A stretch of 64,000 bases of DNA from Sphingomonas sp. JUb134 (GCF_004341505.2 NZ_SLYP02000001.1:1127001-1191000); one strand, 5' to 3'; positions 25,398 to 34,479 are shown, numbered from the stretch's first letter. A program made the numbers and translations. Notes: generated by a model from the sequence alone, not told the origin.

Positions 25398-25532
25398 TCG
25401 GTTATAGGGCGATGGTTCCCTTCTGCTGGCCGGTTCTTCTGCTGCTGGCCGTTTCCTCGCAACGGTTGGCCGCGCGTATCGGCAGCCGAGTCGGCCGTTA
25501 GTTTGACTTTAAGGGTCTGGTTGCACAGGGGA

Positions 25533-27062
25533 ATGGCTCGACCGGGTCGGGCGGTCGACACAAGGGGCGCGCCTTTCTTGTTCTTGCGCAGCGATCACGA
25601 ACTGCAATTCGCCGGCGGCGCCAGCGCGCGCTCGTTCGGTCGCATGGAGGCGCCGGCGCGCGCCGCGACGCTGGGCGACCGGCTGCAACTGCGCTTCCCC
25701 CATTTCGAACTGGCGCCGGACCTGGGATCCCAGATCGGCTCGCGCGAATGGTGGCGGGGCGCTGCCACCTGCGCCGCGCTGCTGGCGGTCGGCTGGATGC
25801 TGTCGCCGGGGATCGGGCGGCCGATCCGGGCGGCGGTTCCCGCAGCACTCGACGGCCGCGACTGGGAAGAAGCGCGGGCGCAGGCCTTCGGCGCGCGGGC
25901 GCTGGGCGCGACCAGCGGCATGCGGATGGCGGCCACCGCAGGCGTGCGGCCACTCGCCGATACGCCGGAGCGGCCGATCCTGGAACTGACCGCGACGCTC
26001 GGCAACGGCGGCGGGCTTGCGGGCGTGCTCAAGCGATCGGGCGTCGGGGCCGAGGATGCGGCGCGCGCGGTAGCGCTGATCGGCAGCCGGGTGAGCCCGG
26101 GCGAGCTCAACCCGGGCACGCGCCTCGACATCACGCTCGGCCGGCGCGAGACCAAGGCGCAGCCGCGGCCGCTGGAGAAACTGGCGTTCCGGGCGCGCTT
26201 CGACCTGGCGCTGGAGCTGGCGCGGGCCGAGGGCGGGCTTGCGCTCAAGCCCATTCCGATCGCGATCGACCACACGCCGCTGCGCGTCCAGGGGCGGGTG
26301 GGGAGCAGCCTCTACCACGCCGCCCGTGCCGCCGGCGCGCCGGCCAAGGCGGTCGAGGCCTATATCAAGTCGCTGTCCACGCGCGTGCCGATGGGCCGGG
26401 TGGGGGGCAACGACCGGTTCGACATCATCATCGAGCGCCAGCGCGCGGAGACCGGCGAGGTCCAGCTGGGCAAGCTGCTCTACGCCGGGCTGGACCAGGG
26501 CAAGCGATCGGTGCGGCTGCTGCGCTGGGAAGAGGGCAGCAAGGTCCAGTGGTACGACCCCAAGGGGATCGGCCAGCGCCGCGGCGGCATGACCATGCCG
26601 ATCAACGGCCGGCTGACCTCCAACTTCGGCTGGCGCGTGCACCCGCTGCTGCGCTTCCGCCGGCTGCACAAGGGGCTCGACATCGCCGCACCGACCGGCA
26701 CGCCGATCCGGGCGGCCGCGGACGGCGTGGTGGCGCGCGCCGGACGGGCCGGCGGCTACGGCAATTTCGTGAAGCTCAACCACAATGGCGGGCTGGCGAC
26801 CGGCTATGGCCACATGAGCCGGATCGCGGTGCGCGCGGGCCAGCGCGTGCGGCAGGGCTCGGTGATCGGCTATGTCGGATCGACCGGCATCTCGACGGGG
26901 CCGCACCTTCATTACGAGCTGTGGAAGAACGGCGCGGCGGTGAACCCGCGCTCCGTGTCGCTGGCGAGCGTGCAGCAGCTGAGCGGCGAGGACCTGCGGC
27001 GGTTCAAGGCGACCTATGCGCGGCTGATGGCGGTGCCGACGGGGGCCGCGAAGGCGGACTGA
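25533..27062 (+). CDS. M23 family metallopeptidase
   Basis: This 509-residue protein has a membrane helix near residues 75-95, a middle region resembling the NlpD/MepM N-terminal domains, and a C-terminal LytM (M23) domain. The zinc ligands H379 and D383 (LHKGLDIAAP) and the HLH motif at 458-460 are intact, so it should cleave peptidoglycan cross-links. ATG 25533 follows CAGGGGA; a TTG at 25503 is the furthest upstream start. REP clusters flank it on both sides (25197-25397 and 27081-27161). Confidence 0.88.
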   Translation: MARPGRAVDTRGAPFLFLRSDHELQFAGGASARSFGRMEAPARAATLGDRLQLRFPHFELAPDLGSQIGSREWWRGAATCAALLAVGWMLSPGIGRPIRAAVPAALDGRDWEEARAQAFGARALGATSGMRMAATAGVRPLADTPERPILELTATLGNGGGLAGVLKRSGVGAEDAARAVALIGSRVSPGELNPGTRLDITLGRRETKAQPRPLEKLAFRARFDLALELARAEGGLALKPIPIAIDHTPLRVQGRVGSSLYHAARAAGAPAKAVEAYIKSLSTRVPMGRVGGNDRFDIIIERQRAETGEVQLGKLLYAGLDQGKRSVRLLRWEEGSKVQWYDPKGIGQRRGGMTMPINGRLTSNFGWRVHPLLRFRRLHKGLDIAAPTGTPIRAAADGVVARAGRAGGYGNFVKLNHNGGLATGYGHMSRIAVRAGQRVRQGSVIGYVGSTGISTGPHLHYELWKNGAAVNPRSVSLASVQQLSGEDLRRFKATYARLMAVPTGAAKAD

Positions 27063-27080
27063 CGCCGCCGCCGGTGAGTG

Positions 27081-27112
27081 CCGTGCTCCTGCGTAGGCAG
27101 GAGCCCAGAGCC
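27081..27112 (-). repeat. REP-like stem-loop copy 4
   Basis: GTGCTCCTGC...GCAGGAGCCCAG. It forms an inverted doublet with copy 5, 20 bp away, just after the M23 gene stop. Confidence 0.85.
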
Positions 27113-27132
27113 GAACACGCCATCACTTGGAA

Positions 27133-27161
27133 CCCTGGGCTCCTGCCTGCGCAGGAGCACG
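27133..27161 (+). repeat. REP-like stem-loop copy 5
   Basis: CCCTGG then stem GCTCCTGC / GCAGGAGC with loop CTGC and tail ACG. Confidence 0.85.
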
Positions 27162-27190
27162 AGGAGGAGAGCGGTGCGGGTTAGCTGCCG

Positions 27191-28846
27191 TTACCTCCCC
27201 GCGCGCCAGCGGCGGATGGTGCGTTCCAGGATCGCCTCCTCGCCACCCGTTTCGCGCCAGAGCTGGGAGAAGAGCGGGTCACCCGAGGCGGGGCGCTGGG
27301 CCTCGTCGAGCGAGTCGAAGCGGACGCGCACGGGGGTGGTGACGCCCTCGCCCGAGATGATGCACTCGCGGTTGCGCAGCGCCGGGATGGTGTCGAGGAA
27401 GCCGCGGGCCCCCTCCGGCATCGCGGCACGGACGAACGCCTGGTCGCGATCGTTGTTGAGGCGCATCGAGAGGATGGTGCCGCATTGCGACAGCACGCCT
27501 TCGGCCAAGTCCGATGGCCGCTGGGTGATGAGGCCGAGCGACACGCCGTACTTGCGGCCTTCCTTGGCAATACGGCTGAGGATGCGGCCGACCGAGGAGG
27601 CGTCGGCGTTGCGCTCGTTGGGGACGTAGCGGTGCGCTTCCTCGCAGACGAGTAGGATCGGGCGCTGCGGTTCGTTGCGCGACCAGATGGCAAAGTCGAA
27701 CACCATGCGGCTGAGGACCGCGACCACCACCGAGGTGATCTCGCTCGGCACGCCCGAGACGTCGATGATCGAGATCGGCTTGCCGCCCGAGGGAAGGCGG
27801 AACACGCGCGACAGGAACGACGCCATCGTGTCCGCCACCAGCATGCCGGAGAACATGAAGGCGTAGCGGGGATCGGCCTTGATCTCGTCGATCTTGCCCT
27901 TGAGCCGCAGATAGGGCGCGGTGTCGCCCGCGCGGTCCATCTTGCCCATTTCCTGGGCGAGGATGTTGGTGAGGTCCGACAAGAGGTACGGGATCGGCGC
28001 GTCGACGGTGAGCTTGCCGATCTCCTGCGCCAGCCGGTTCTTGGAACGGGCGGCGAGCAGGCATTTGGCGAGGATGTCGGCATCCACCTGCCGCTCGGAG
28101 CCGGAGGTGGTGAGCAGCACCTCGCAATGCTCCTCGAAGTTCATCAGCCAATAGGGCATCTGCAGGTTGGACACGTCGTAGAGCGCCCCGATCCCCTCGA
28201 ACGCGGCGGAATATTCGCCGTGGGGGTCGATCATCACGATGTGCCCTTCCGGGCTGAGATCGCAGATGCGGTGGAGGATCAGCGCGGCGGCGGTCGACTT
28301 GCCGGTGCCGGTGGAGCCCAGCAGCGCGAAATGCTTGCCGAGCATGGCGTCGACCTGGAGCGCGGCGCGGATGTTGTCGGTGGGATAGACGGTGCCGATC
28401 TCGATGTGCGCGCGCTCGTCGGCGGCGTACATCTGGTGGAGGTCGGCGGTGGCGAGCGGATAGACGGGCGTGCCCGGCATCGGATAGCGGGTGACGCCGC
28501 GGCGAAAGCCGTGGAGGCCGCCGGTGGCGCGGTCCTCGTCCGCTTCGCCCAGGAAGTCGATGGTGGCGAGCGCCTGGCGCTCCTCTTCGGGTGCGGCGCG
28601 GATCGCGCGGACGTTGGCGATCAGCCAGTTGCCGCCCGCGCGGATCTTCACCTGGCTGCCGATCTGGCCCGCGGCGGCGATCGCGGGATCGGGATCGTTG
28701 GTGAGGGTGTTCACCGTTTCCAGGTTGAGCAGGATCTGGCTGGCCGATCCGGCGATCTCCGTCACCGCACCGATCGCGCGCAGCGGCGCCGCCCGTGCGG
28801 CGGCATCATGGAAGGATCGCGCGCCCGTCGCTTCTGTCACCTGCAA
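27191..28846 (-). CDS. HerA-type ATPase (DUF87/FtsK-like)
   Basis: This 551-residue ATPase has Walker A GSTGTGKST (177-185), a Walker B-like region PILLVCEEAHRY and the arginine-containing segment GLITQRPSDL, as in HerA translocases. In archaea and some bacteria HerA drives DNA with NurA, and HerA also forms the motor of several defence systems. No nuclease partner is adjacent here; upstream genes are TIGR02186 and TauE. The N-terminal residues 1-150 form a HAS-barrel-like domain. It is probably the last gene of a minus-strand run. Confidence 0.85.
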   Translation of the reverse strand: MQVTEATGARSFHDAAARAAPLRAIGAVTEIAGSASQILLNLETVNTLTNDPDPAIAAAGQIGSQVKIRAGGNWLIANVRAIRAAPEEERQALATIDFLGEADEDRATGGLHGFRRGVTRYPMPGTPVYPLATADLHQMYAADERAHIEIGTVYPTDNIRAALQVDAMLGKHFALLGSTGTGKSTAAALILHRICDLSPEGHIVMIDPHGEYSAAFEGIGALYDVSNLQMPYWLMNFEEHCEVLLTTSGSERQVDADILAKCLLAARSKNRLAQEIGKLTVDAPIPYLLSDLTNILAQEMGKMDRAGDTAPYLRLKGKIDEIKADPRYAFMFSGMLVADTMASFLSRVFRLPSGGKPISIIDVSGVPSEITSVVVAVLSRMVFDFAIWSRNEPQRPILLVCEEAHRYVPNERNADASSVGRILSRIAKEGRKYGVSLGLITQRPSDLAEGVLSQCGTILSMRLNNDRDQAFVRAAMPEGARGFLDTIPALRNRECIISGEGVTTPVRVRFDSLDEAQRPASGDPLFSQLWRETGGEEAILERTIRRWRAGR

Positions 28847-28919
28847 CTCCTCGGTCTTTGGGTCGAGCGATGCGCGGGCGATGGTAAAGAATGCGTTCCC
28901 TTGGGCGCGCAGTGCGCCG

Positions 28920-29684
28920 TCAGAAGCGCCGCCACAAGGAGCCGGCGGCCCAGCCGAACAACACCGACAGCGCGACCGCGACCAGGCCGTAGGCGAGCGA
29001 GTCGTGCTCGGCGGCCTGCTCGACGAAGCGTTCGAAGCCGGACTTGCGGATGTCGATCTCCCGCACCGCGGCTGCCAGCACGCGGCCGTCGCGGATCAGG
29101 AAGGTCTCGGCGGTGAAGCGGCCGACCGGCACGCGCGCAGGGATGTCGACCGCGGCGCGATAGAGGACGCCGTCGGTGATCTCCACCGCACCCGGCGCCT
29201 CGTAATAGAGGCCCTGGCGGCGCTGGAGGTCGACCAGGCCGGCGGCGAAGCGCGCCTGTTCCTCCGCCGTGGCGCCCGAGGCGGGGGAAAGCTGGAGGCT
29301 GTCGAGGCCGAGTTCGTAGATGGCGCGGGTGCGGTCGTCGACCAGCTGGCTAATCGGCTTGGACGAGGCGATCGCATAGAAGGAGGGGGCCGAGCGGAAG
29401 CGGGTGCGCGCGGCGTTGACCCAGATACCGGCGACCTTTTCCTTTTCCCGCATGACGATCGACTGGGCGGGGCCCTTCACCACCACCACGACATCGGCAG
29501 GGTGATCGGCGTCGGGCTCGCGGCCGCCGGGATAGAGGATCGCTCCGAACAGCAGCAGTTCGGCACCGGTGAAGCTGTAGGCGATCTGGATGTCGCGGCG
29601 CGACACGTCGGGGACGAGCACGGGCTTCGCCGCGGTGGCGCCCAGCAGCAGCGGGACCAGCAGCAGGGCGAGCGCGCGCCTCAC
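28920..29684 (-). CDS. TIGR02186 family membrane protein
   Basis: This 254-residue protein has a signal peptide (1-18), a periplasmic body starting PVLVPDVSRRDIQIAYSFTGAELLLFGA and one C-terminal transmembrane helix (about 232-250). It matches the TIGR02186 family of alphaproteobacteria, which typically neighbours a TauE/SafE transporter, as here. Its ATG overlaps the TauE stop by 4 bases (ATGA, 29681-29684). Function is unknown; association with the transporter is inferred from the overlap. Confidence 0.85.
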   Translation of the reverse strand: MRRALALLLVPLLLGATAAKPVLVPDVSRRDIQIAYSFTGAELLLFGAILYPGGREPDADHPADVVVVVKGPAQSIVMREKEKVAGIWVNAARTRFRSAPSFYAIASSKPISQLVDDRTRAIYELGLDSLQLSPASGATAEEQARFAAGLVDLQRRQGLYYEAPGAVEITDGVLYRAAVDIPARVPVGRFTAETFLIRDGRVLAAAVREIDIRKSGFERFVEQAAEHDSLAYGLVAVALSVLFGWAAGSLWRRF

Positions 29685-30595
29685 GACAGTTCGATCGTGT
29701 AGATCTCGTCGGGCCGCCAGCCGAGCCCGAGCGCCATGCGGAAGGCGACCGCCAGCACCATCAGCGCCAGGATCAGGCGCAGATATTCGGGCTTCATCAC
29801 CTGGGCGAACCGGGCGCCGATCTGGGCACCGGTGACGGAGCCGATCAGCAGCAGCACGGCGAGCACGATGTCGACCGCCTTGGTGGTCATCGCATGGACC
29901 AGCGTTGCGGCGGCGGTGACGAACAGGATCTGGAACAGCGAGGTGCCGACCACCACCCGCGTGCCCATGCCGAGCAGGTAGAGCATGGCGGGCACCAGCA
30001 CGAAGCCGCCGCCGACGCCCAGCAGCACCGTCAGGATGCCGACGGCGAAGCCCAGCAGCAGCGGCGCGAGCGGCGAGATGTAGAGGCCCGAGGCATAGAA
30101 GCGCCAGCGCAAGGGGAGCGCGGCCACGAACGGGTGGTGGCGGCGACGGGCGGCGGGCGGAGCCTTTGCACCGCGCAGCACGCGGATGCTGCCGACCGCC
30201 TCCTTCAGCATCAGCCCGCCGATCGAGCCCAAGAGCAGCACATAGATGAGCGCGATCACCGTATCGATCTGGCCGCTCGCCTGGAGCAGCCGGAAGATGC
30301 CGGCGCCCGCGATCGAGCCCATGACGCCGCCGACCGTCAGCACCGCGCCCATGCGCACGTCGACGCCGCCGCGGCGGAAGTGCGCGAAGACGCCCGACAC
30401 GCTGGCGCCCGTCACCTGGCTGGCGGCCGAGGCGGCGGCGACCGTGGGCGGGATGCCGTAGAAGATCAGCAGCGGCGTGGTCAGAAACCCGCCGCCGACC
30501 CCGAACATGCCGGAGAGGAACCCCACGCCGCCGCCGAGCAGCACGATCACGAGCGCGTTGACCGACAGGTTCGCGACGGGGAGGTAGAGGTCCAT
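29681..30595 (-). CDS. TauE/SafE family sulfite/anion exporter
   Basis: This 304-residue membrane protein has about eight helices in two repeats, each with the glycine-rich signature of the family (GFLSGMFGVGGGFLTTPLL and FAVGILTVLLGVGGGFVLVPA). Members export sulfite, sulfoacetate or other organosulfur anions; the substrate here is unknown. I chose ATG 30595 for the normal length; the frame upstream is antisense noise. The following gene, TIGR02186, overlaps by 4 bases. Confidence 0.9.
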   Translation of the reverse strand: MDLYLPVANLSVNALVIVLLGGGVGFLSGMFGVGGGFLTTPLLIFYGIPPTVAAASAASQVTGASVSGVFAHFRRGGVDVRMGAVLTVGGVMGSIAGAGIFRLLQASGQIDTVIALIYVLLLGSIGGLMLKEAVGSIRVLRGAKAPPAARRRHHPFVAALPLRWRFYASGLYISPLAPLLLGFAVGILTVLLGVGGGFVLVPAMLYLLGMGTRVVVGTSLFQILFVTAAATLVHAMTTKAVDIVLAVLLLIGSVTGAQIGARFAQVMKPEYLRLILALMVLAVAFRMALGLGWRPDEIYTIELS

Positions 30596-30635
30596 TGTCC
30601 TGTCGATAGCCGTTTGGCCGGGCGGGACAAAGCCT

Positions 30636-31649
30636 TCAGAAATCGGTGCCGAGGGTGAGCGCCGGGCCGGAGCCGGGGGCGGCGTTGCCGGCGACCCGCT
30701 GGCGCCATTCGGCGGCGAGCCGCAGCTTCGGCCCGCCGGTGGGCACGGTGGCGACGAGCGAGGGGCCGATGTCGAGCCGGCTCGCGCCGCGCTGGGCGCC
30801 GCCCCAGGCGCCGGCGCCGAGCGCCAGCTGGAGGCGCTTGCCGCTTGAAACCGGGTGAAGCAGCCGGACGGCACCGTCGGCATAAGGCTCCCGCCGCGCG
30901 CGCAGGACGACGCCGGCCTGGCCATAGCCCTCCACCTGCAGCCTGCCGACGACCGGGGTGGGGTTGATGCCCGCGATCGCGCCGAGGCCGGTTCCGTCCG
31001 GGCCGGAGTCGAGCGCGATCCGCCGTTCGAGCAGGATCGAGACCGGGAGCGGAAGCTTGAGCGGTTGCCACTCGACGCCGAGCCCGGCCTCCTTGCCGAC
31101 GCCGCGCAACGGGCTGGAGAGGCGGCCGGAAAGCGCGAGCGTGCGGCTGAGCGCATAGCGGATGCGCGCGCCGGCCTGGCTGCCGCCGAGCTGGGCCGGG
31201 CCGAACGCGCCGTCGCCGGCCATGCTGCCGCCGCGCGCGACCAGCCAGGCGCTCGCCGACCAGCGGCGCGGCGCCTGGGGCTGGGTAACCAGGGCCAGGG
31301 CGGGTTCGGGCGAGGTGGCGACCTGCGGCGTGCGCGTCCCGCCCGGAGCCGACTCGGGGATGGACGAGATCGTGGCCGCAGCCGAGTGGAAGACGGGCGA
31401 GACGCCGGGTTCGCGCAGACCGGGAAGCACGCGCTCCGGCGACATCGCGTCGACGAAGCGCGGGTGCGCGGCCGGCTGGGGAAAGGCGAACAGCGGCGCT
31501 GCGGGCATGGGGCTGAGCCCGGCCGGCGTCTCGGACGCTTCCGCGACCGCGGCGAGTTCGGCGCCCGGCCACAGCAGTGTCGCACGCGCGCCGGTCCAGC
31601 CGACCAGCACGAGCAGCAGGAACTTGATCGGCCTTCCCGCGCCCGTCAT
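30636..31649 (-). CDS. NfrA C-terminal-like outer-membrane protein
   Basis: This 337-residue protein has an N-terminal hydrophobic segment (about 10-25), a Pro/Ala-rich linker, and a C-terminal beta-rich domain (about 140-337) ending WRQRVAGNAAPGSGPALTLGTDF. That pattern and the QLGGSQAGARIRYAL segment resemble the C-terminal domain of NfrA, the outer-membrane partner of the NfrB glycosyltransferase. The TPR part of NfrA is missing. Its ATG overlaps the glycosyltransferase stop by 4 bases. The NfrA match is from pattern only and needs a profile search. Confidence 0.55.
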   Translation of the reverse strand: MTGAGRPIKFLLLVLVGWTGARATLLWPGAELAAVAEASETPAGLSPMPAAPLFAFPQPAAHPRFVDAMSPERVLPGLREPGVSPVFHSAAATISSIPESAPGGTRTPQVATSPEPALALVTQPQAPRRWSASAWLVARGGSMAGDGAFGPAQLGGSQAGARIRYALSRTLALSGRLSSPLRGVGKEAGLGVEWQPLKLPLPVSILLERRIALDSGPDGTGLGAIAGINPTPVVGRLQVEGYGQAGVVLRARREPYADGAVRLLHPVSSGKRLQLALGAGAWGGAQRGASRLDIGPSLVATVPTGGPKLRLAAEWRQRVAGNAAPGSGPALTLGTDF

Positions 31650-33034
31650 GCCGCGGCTTCGCCGGCAAAGGTGGGGAAATGATGCGCGGTCTTGTCCCAG
31701 CGCAGCTCGGCGCCGCGCAGCATGGCGAGATAGCGAAAGATCGCGCGGCGGGCGGCGAGCAGCGCCACCAGATTGGCGATGATGGCGCGCGGGACGGAGC
31801 GGGCCCCCTCCTTCCAGCCGCAGCGCCTGCCGACGAAATGGGCGCGCATCGCGATCCGCCAGAGCAGCAGCGCGCTGTTGAGCATCAGCAGCAGCCGCAT
31901 CGCGGGCGTGGCGTCGGCGCGGCTGGTGCCGATCAGCCAGTGGATGCTCTCCGAGATGCCCCAGCAGACCAGTGCCACATAGGCGGCGGCGAGCACGGGC
32001 ACGGCCAGGATGGTGCGCCGGTCGCGCATCCGCATCCAGTGATCGGTCGCGCGGCCGCGCGCCGCCCAGCCGATCCGGTCCCAGCCGGCGAGCGCGATGC
32101 CGATCATCCACCGCGCTTTCTGCCGGACGGCGGCGTCGAGCGTGGCGGGGAAATAGGCGCGCACCCCCACCGGCTGGTCGCCGCCGGTTTCCCGCACGTT
32201 CAGGAACAGCCCGCGCCCGCCGAGCATGGCGATGGTGAGGCCGAGCTCATAATCCTCGGTGAGGCTCGCCTCGTCGAACGGCACGCCGCCGCGGGCGATG
32301 GCGATGCGCGCCAGCATCGGCACGGCGATCGCGCACCCGGTGCCGGCAAGCGGCAGCCCGGCGCCGAGTGCCTGGCGCACCGGCATCAGCTTGCCATGCG
32401 CCTCCGCGAATTCGTCGATGTAGTGGCCCGAGATCCAGCGCGAGCGGGGATCGGCGAGCGGCAGCACCGGCAGCTGCACGGTGGTGGCATGGTCTAATCC
32501 CTGGTCGAGCAGCCGAAGCTCCTCGGGGTGGACGAGATCCTCGGCATCGTGGAGCACCACGCCCTTGAACGGATGGCCTTCCGCCCGCTGGTCCGCGAGC
32601 AGCGCATGCCACAGGGCGTTCAGGCAATCGGCCTTGGTGGTCGGGCCGGCACGCGGGCAGACGACCAGGCGGACGCGCGGGTCCTCCTGCGCGACGGCCT
32701 GCACGGCGGAGACGGTCGCCGGGTCGTTGGAATAGGTGCCGGCGTAGATGCGATAGTCGGGATGGTCGAAGCGGGCGAGCGCGCTGCGCAGCATCAGCCC
32801 GATGACGGCTGCCTCGTCCCAGGCCGGGACGAACACCGCCAGGCGTCCGGGAGTGTAGGCACCTGGAGGCGTGGGCTCGGCAGCCTTGCGCCTAGGGCGC
32901 AGGCGACGCCCGAAATGGACCAGATCGGTCGCCAGATCGTCGGCACCGCCGATGAGAAAGCCGAACGCCGCGAACAGCACGACTTCGTGCAGCACGCCAT
33001 CGAGCACTCCGATTGCCGTCGCCAGGCCCCCCAC
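31646..33034 (-). CDS. NfrB-like glycosyltransferase (membrane, GT2)
   Basis: This 462-residue processive family 2 glycosyltransferase has an N-terminal membrane helix (about 15-32), nucleotide-sugar motif HDAEDLVHP (162-170), the acceptor motif LTEDYELG (258-265), QKARW (305-309), and C-terminal membrane helices (about 330-355, 370-390). It resembles the glycosyltransferase half of NfrB. It begins with GTG 33034 after GGGGGAG. The shortened relative of NfrA follows it with a 4-base overlap, so the two probably build or secrete one surface glycan. Confidence 0.8.
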   Translation of the reverse strand: MGGLATAIGVLDGVLHEVVLFAAFGFLIGGADDLATDLVHFGRRLRPRRKAAEPTPPGAYTPGRLAVFVPAWDEAAVIGLMLRSALARFDHPDYRIYAGTYSNDPATVSAVQAVAQEDPRVRLVVCPRAGPTTKADCLNALWHALLADQRAEGHPFKGVVLHDAEDLVHPEELRLLDQGLDHATTVQLPVLPLADPRSRWISGHYIDEFAEAHGKLMPVRQALGAGLPLAGTGCAIAVPMLARIAIARGGVPFDEASLTEDYELGLTIAMLGGRGLFLNVRETGGDQPVGVRAYFPATLDAAVRQKARWMIGIALAGWDRIGWAARGRATDHWMRMRDRRTILAVPVLAAAYVALVCWGISESIHWLIGTSRADATPAMRLLLMLNSALLLWRIAMRAHFVGRRCGWKEGARSVPRAIIANLVALLAARRAIFRYLAMLRGAELRWDKTAHHFPTFAGEAAA

Positions 33035-33373
33035 AGCGAACTCCCCCGATTCGGATGCGGTGACTATGTAGTAAACACGACGTTAGGCAAGTTGGTACGT
33101 AGTAGTAGGTGTTTGGGTACTTCGTATCTGTGGAAAACTACGTGCTGCATTCGACGTGCGACTTGGAGGGACGTGGTAAAAACAGGTCGCGCATCTTTGG
33201 AGTTCGCCCGCACCTGGACCCCGGCCTCGGCCCGGGTACGGGGAGCGCGCCGTCTCTTGGGGGCGGTGTTCGGCGGGGCGCAGGGGGGCGTCCAGGCTGC
33301 GCGTCGGGCGCCCGCAAAGGCGCGGACGCCGGGCCGGGGCAGGCGGCGCGGCCTGCCCCGAGGACGGTGCGCC
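33035..33373. promoter_or_regulatory. AT-richer regulatory region upstream of glycosyltransferase
   Basis: About 340 bp between the divergent glycosyltransferase (minus) and the end of the RcnB gene. Positions 33065-33150 are AT-richer than the surroundings and repeat GTAGTA-type words (TATGTAGTA, ACGTAGTAGTA). On the minus strand, TTGCCT and CATAGT occur with a 16-base spacing, a plausible promoter. A REP copy (33211) and an Arg-codon-rich GC stretch make up the rest. No ORF is supported. Confidence 0.4.
33211..33241 (+). repeat. REP-like stem-loop copy 6 (degenerate)
   Basis: ACCTGG then stem ACCCCGGC / GCCCGGGT with one mismatch, loop CTCG, tail ACGG. Single copy. Confidence 0.65.
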
Positions 33374-33862
33374 TTACCAGTAGAAGTTGCGGATCACGTC
33401 CACCACGCGGCCGCGGCGGTAATCGACCAGCAGCACGTCGTCATAGTGGCGGACCCAGCGCAGGCCCGGACGGGCCGGCGGCAGGCGGTAGCGCCACGGA
33501 TCGGCGATCACATAGCGGCCGCCGTAATAGGGCGGGGCGATGCGGCCGCCGACGCGGAAGCTGGAATAGCGGAACGGCGCCTGCCAGGGGCCGCGGGCGT
33601 AGAGCCGCCGGTTGCCGTTGCGGTACGCGCGCCAGTCGTCGCGGCCCCAGCGATGATCGCGGGCATAGCGGGGCGGCGCCGGCCGCACGCCCGGACGAAC
33701 GTCGTGGCGGTCGTAGCGGCCGCGGGTCTCGTGGCGGCGATCGTCGCGATGATCCCGGCGATCCCAGTGCTCGCTGCGGGGCTGGGCGCTCGCGGCAGCC
33801 GGGGCGACCACGCCGGACAGGACGGTCGTGGCGGCAAGGGCTGCAAGGATAAGGCTACGCAT
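33374..33862 (-). CDS. RcnB family periplasmic protein
   Basis: This 162-residue protein has a signal peptide (1-26, AAASAQ) and a His/Arg/Asp-rich region (about 28-75), then the RcnB-like C-terminal domain (LRWVRHYDDVLLVDYRRGRVVDVIRNFYW). E. coli RcnB affects nickel and cobalt homeostasis; here the ligand is unknown. ATG 33862 was chosen; the frame upstream covers BamE in another frame. The stop is immediately followed by GC-rich non-coding sequence. Confidence 0.85.
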   Translation of the reverse strand: MRSLILAALAATTVLSGVVAPAAASAQPRSEHWDRRDHRDDRRHETRGRYDRHDVRPGVRPAPPRYARDHRWGRDDWRAYRNGNRRLYARGPWQAPFRYSSFRVGGRIAPPYYGGRYVIADPWRYRLPPARPGLRWVRHYDDVLLVDYRRGRVVDVIRNFYW

Positions 33863-33987
33863 GGGGGCTCCTCTACACTGCGGGCATTGCCCGATGTGGA
33901 GGGGATAGCGCCCCGTCGCTGAACGGCCCGCAAACCGGTTCGTCAGGGAAACGAAAGCTGCGCGTCCGCCGCGCAGCCCCCGAAAGC

Positions 33988-34479
33988 TTACTGGTTCGGG
34001 TTGCCGCCGCCCGGGCCGCCGCCCATGCCGGCCGCGCCCACGCTGCCGATGTTGCCGAACAGATCCTGGAAGAAGCTCTGATGGCGGCCGAGCGTCGGCG
34101 TCTTCTTGCCCGACGGGCTGATCGAGGCGACCTGTTCGATGCCGGTGCGGTCGATCGACTGGACGGTGCCGTTCTGGTCGAAGCGGACGCGGATCGTGGT
34201 CTGCTCCTTCGGGTTCGGGCGATTGAAGGCCAGGTTGCGGCTGTCGCGCGACAGATAATACCATTCGGTGTTGCCGCTGCCGAACTGGCCGGTGAAGGTC
34301 GGGTGGCCGAGCGTGCTGGTCACCGACTCGCGATTGTCGACGCCCGGCTGGACGGCGTTCACGAGATCGGCGTCGATCACATAGCCCTGGTGCGTGCGCA
34401 CGCGCGTGCAGCCCCCCAGGCCCAGCGCGGCCAGCGCCACGGCGGCAACGGCAATGCCGTGGTGCGCAAACAGCTTCAT
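33988..34479 (-). CDS. bamE: Outer membrane assembly lipoprotein BamE
   Basis: This 163-residue lipoprotein has a lipobox LGLGGC (C24) and a BamE/SmpA domain (about 35-120, with VQPGVDNRESVTSTLGHPTFTG). It is part of the Bam complex that folds outer-membrane beta-barrels. It has a Gly/Pro-rich tail longer than in E. coli. ATG 34479 was chosen to give the signal sequence. The gene is divergent from the cytochrome bc1 chaperone, with about 110 bp between them. Confidence 0.9.
   Translation of the reverse strand: MKLFAHHGIAVAAVALAALGLGGCTRVRTHQGYVIDADLVNAVQPGVDNRESVTSTLGHPTFTGQFGSGNTEWYYLSRDSRNLAFNRPNPKEQTTIRVRFDQNGTVQSIDRTGIEQVASISPSGKKTPTLGRHQSFFQDLFGNIGSVGAAGMGGGPGGGNPNQ

Larger units (their letters stand above)
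24837..25532. other. Intergenic region with three REP copies
   Basis: About 700 bp between the divergent helicase and M23 peptidase genes. The frames that cross it have no family-like sequence. It contains REP copies at 25197, 25257 and 25368, plus short CGCGTCCGCCTT-type repeats near 25140-25190. No promoter could be assigned with confidence. Confidence 0.5.

Noticed and set aside
29681..31585. A 634-codon reading as one TauE fusion protein
   Set aside because: The first half is the shifted frame of the NfrA-like gene; the TauE protein begins at the ATG 30595.
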